From the NCBI GenBank assembly GCA_040719455.1, contig JBFDTN010000001.1:186001-250000 (forward strand): DNA of 64,000 nucleotides. Reading direction: 5' to 3'. Below the pieces are notes generated by a model. The model was given only the letters and a program-made list of their open reading frames with translations, was not told the DNA's origin and made no database searches. The stretch comes from Streptococcus pneumoniae. GTDB lineage: Bacteria > Bacillota > Bacilli > Lactobacillales > Streptococcaceae. Each line of letters starts with the position of its first letter. Positions within the stretch are counted from its first letter, which is position 1. A program made the translations under genes and the position numbers. Positions 63,635 through 64,000 of this stretch are shown one piece after another.

Positions 63635-64000
63635 ATGCTTGAGATTTACCTAGGGAGAAATTCCAAACGAAACAAGCGCCTCATTGTCTTTTTAGAGACG
63701 TATGGAGTTGCCTATACCTGTATAGAACCTTCTCAAATCAATCGAGAGACACTATTCAAGTTGTTTTCAAAAACAAATGATTGTTTTGAGCTCTTATCAC
63801 CATCTTTTTTACGGTATAAGCGCCAACATCACATGCGTTTGAATGAACTGGTTCATTTAGTGCTTCAAAAACCAGAACAGACGATTCGCTTACCCTTGAT
63901 TGTCTCTAAGGAGCGGGTCTATCCTGATGTCACGCTAGACGAGATGCGAACCTTTATACCAAGAGACTTAAAACGTCAGTTGTATCAAGCCAGACTTCTA
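63635..64000 (+). CDS. Spx/ArsC family-like protein, 3'-truncated by the window edge
   Basis: The first 122 residues (MLEIYLGRNSKRNKRLIVFLETYGVAYTCIEPSQINRETLFKLFS...) have the thioredoxin-fold layout of Spx/ArsC proteins: a beta-strand start, helix with KRLIVFLETYGVAYTCIE and a later RLPLIVSKERV segment. The CxxC or CxxS of true Spx/ArsC is replaced by GRNSKRNK, so redox activity is unlikely. TAAGGAGTTGCCT precedes ATG 63635. It may bind RNA polymerase like Spx; not shown. Confidence 0.55.
   Translation, partial: MLEIYLGRNSKRNKRLIVFLETYGVAYTCIEPSQINRETLFKLFSKTNDCFELLSPSFLRYKRQHHMRLNELVHLVLQKPEQTIRLPLIVSKERVYPDVTLDEMRTFIPRDLKRQLYQARLL

Larger units (their letters stand above)
60637..64000 (+). 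mobile_element. Left part of a Tn5252/ICESa2603-type integrative element
   Basis: Genes in order: small helical protein, RepA_N initiator, short membrane peptide, C5 DNA methyltransferase, hypothetical protein, Spx/ArsC-like protein. This order resembles the left end of ICESa2603-type elements. All are tightly packed with 4-base overlaps. The boundary lies in the NUDIX gene near GGGGATTATGTCATAATAATG-like sequence. The integrase and relaxase would lie beyond the window. The exact att core cannot be fixed without the right end. Confidence 0.75.

Overview
The window is a low-GC Firmicute chromosome and fits the genus Streptococcus, most likely Streptococcus suis or a close relative. The supporting blocks of gene order are era/mutM/coaE/pmrA/rpmG/secG/rnr/smpB, ung/mutX/pyrC, cdaA/cdaR/glmM, murT/gatD, and parE/parC/ilvE near rpsA. 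There is also a comEA/comEC late-competence operon with a SigX (cin-box) promoter and a cell-wall-anchored (LPKTG) ecto-5'-nucleotidase. The species call is an inference from gene order and repeats, not from a marker comparison.

Layout. 1-8.4 kb: DNA repair, RNA decay and translation genes (era 3' part, mutM, coaE, rpmG, secG, rnr, smpB). It includes an acetyltransferase broken by a small mobile repeat and a frameshifted pmrA efflux pump. 8.4-14.1 kb: an accessory island with an ASCH/PUA-like gene out of frame at a C7A12 tract, two PoNi-type (DUF1910/DUF1911) immunity genes, and three more small putative immunity genes, one of them frameshifted. The second PoNi gene is split by an IS3-family and an IS982-family element, both with intact target duplications. 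14.2-19.4 kb: comEA-comEC. A 1.67 kb insertion follows, carrying a PD-(D/E)XK nuclease-like gene and bounded by direct repeats of the comEC 3' end. 19.5-31.5 kb: housekeeping genes (ung, mutX, pyrC, plsY, eno), the surface 5'-nucleotidase, and a TM2/SH3 membrane gene pair with a palindrome-rich promoter.

31.8-37.3 kb: cell-envelope precursor genes. lapA-like, gatD and murT on the minus strand diverge from cdaA-cdaR-glmM (c-di-AMP synthesis and glucosamine-1-phosphate supply). 37.4-47.7 kb: an XRE regulator, a polytopic GT-C-like membrane protein, an MFS transporter, and an iron-uptake operon (EfeM/O-like lipoprotein, Tat-exported EfeB peroxidase, FTR1 permease EfeU) with its own tatC-tatA pair, then serB and glycerate kinase. 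47.7-49.2 kb: an IS1182-family element that duplicated a whole 29-bp terminator hairpin. 49.3-59.4 kb: parE, a class III Fic protein, parC, ilvE, rpsA and three tRNAs. 59.5-64 kb: threonine aldolase, then a NUDIX gene cut after its first 42 codons, where a Tn5252/ICESa2603-type integrative element begins (RepA_N initiator, C5 DNA methyltransferase, Spx/ArsC-like protein). This element runs off the window.

Five copies of a short element with TATAGTCATTTAGTTTT-like ends (MITE-like), all in one orientation, and two copies of a second intergenic repeat are scattered through the window. No CRISPR array or rRNA gene was seen. The strongest candidates for little-described biology are the nuclease insertion behind comEC, the fic gene between the two topoisomerase IV genes, the immunity-gene island, and the TM2/SH3 pair.
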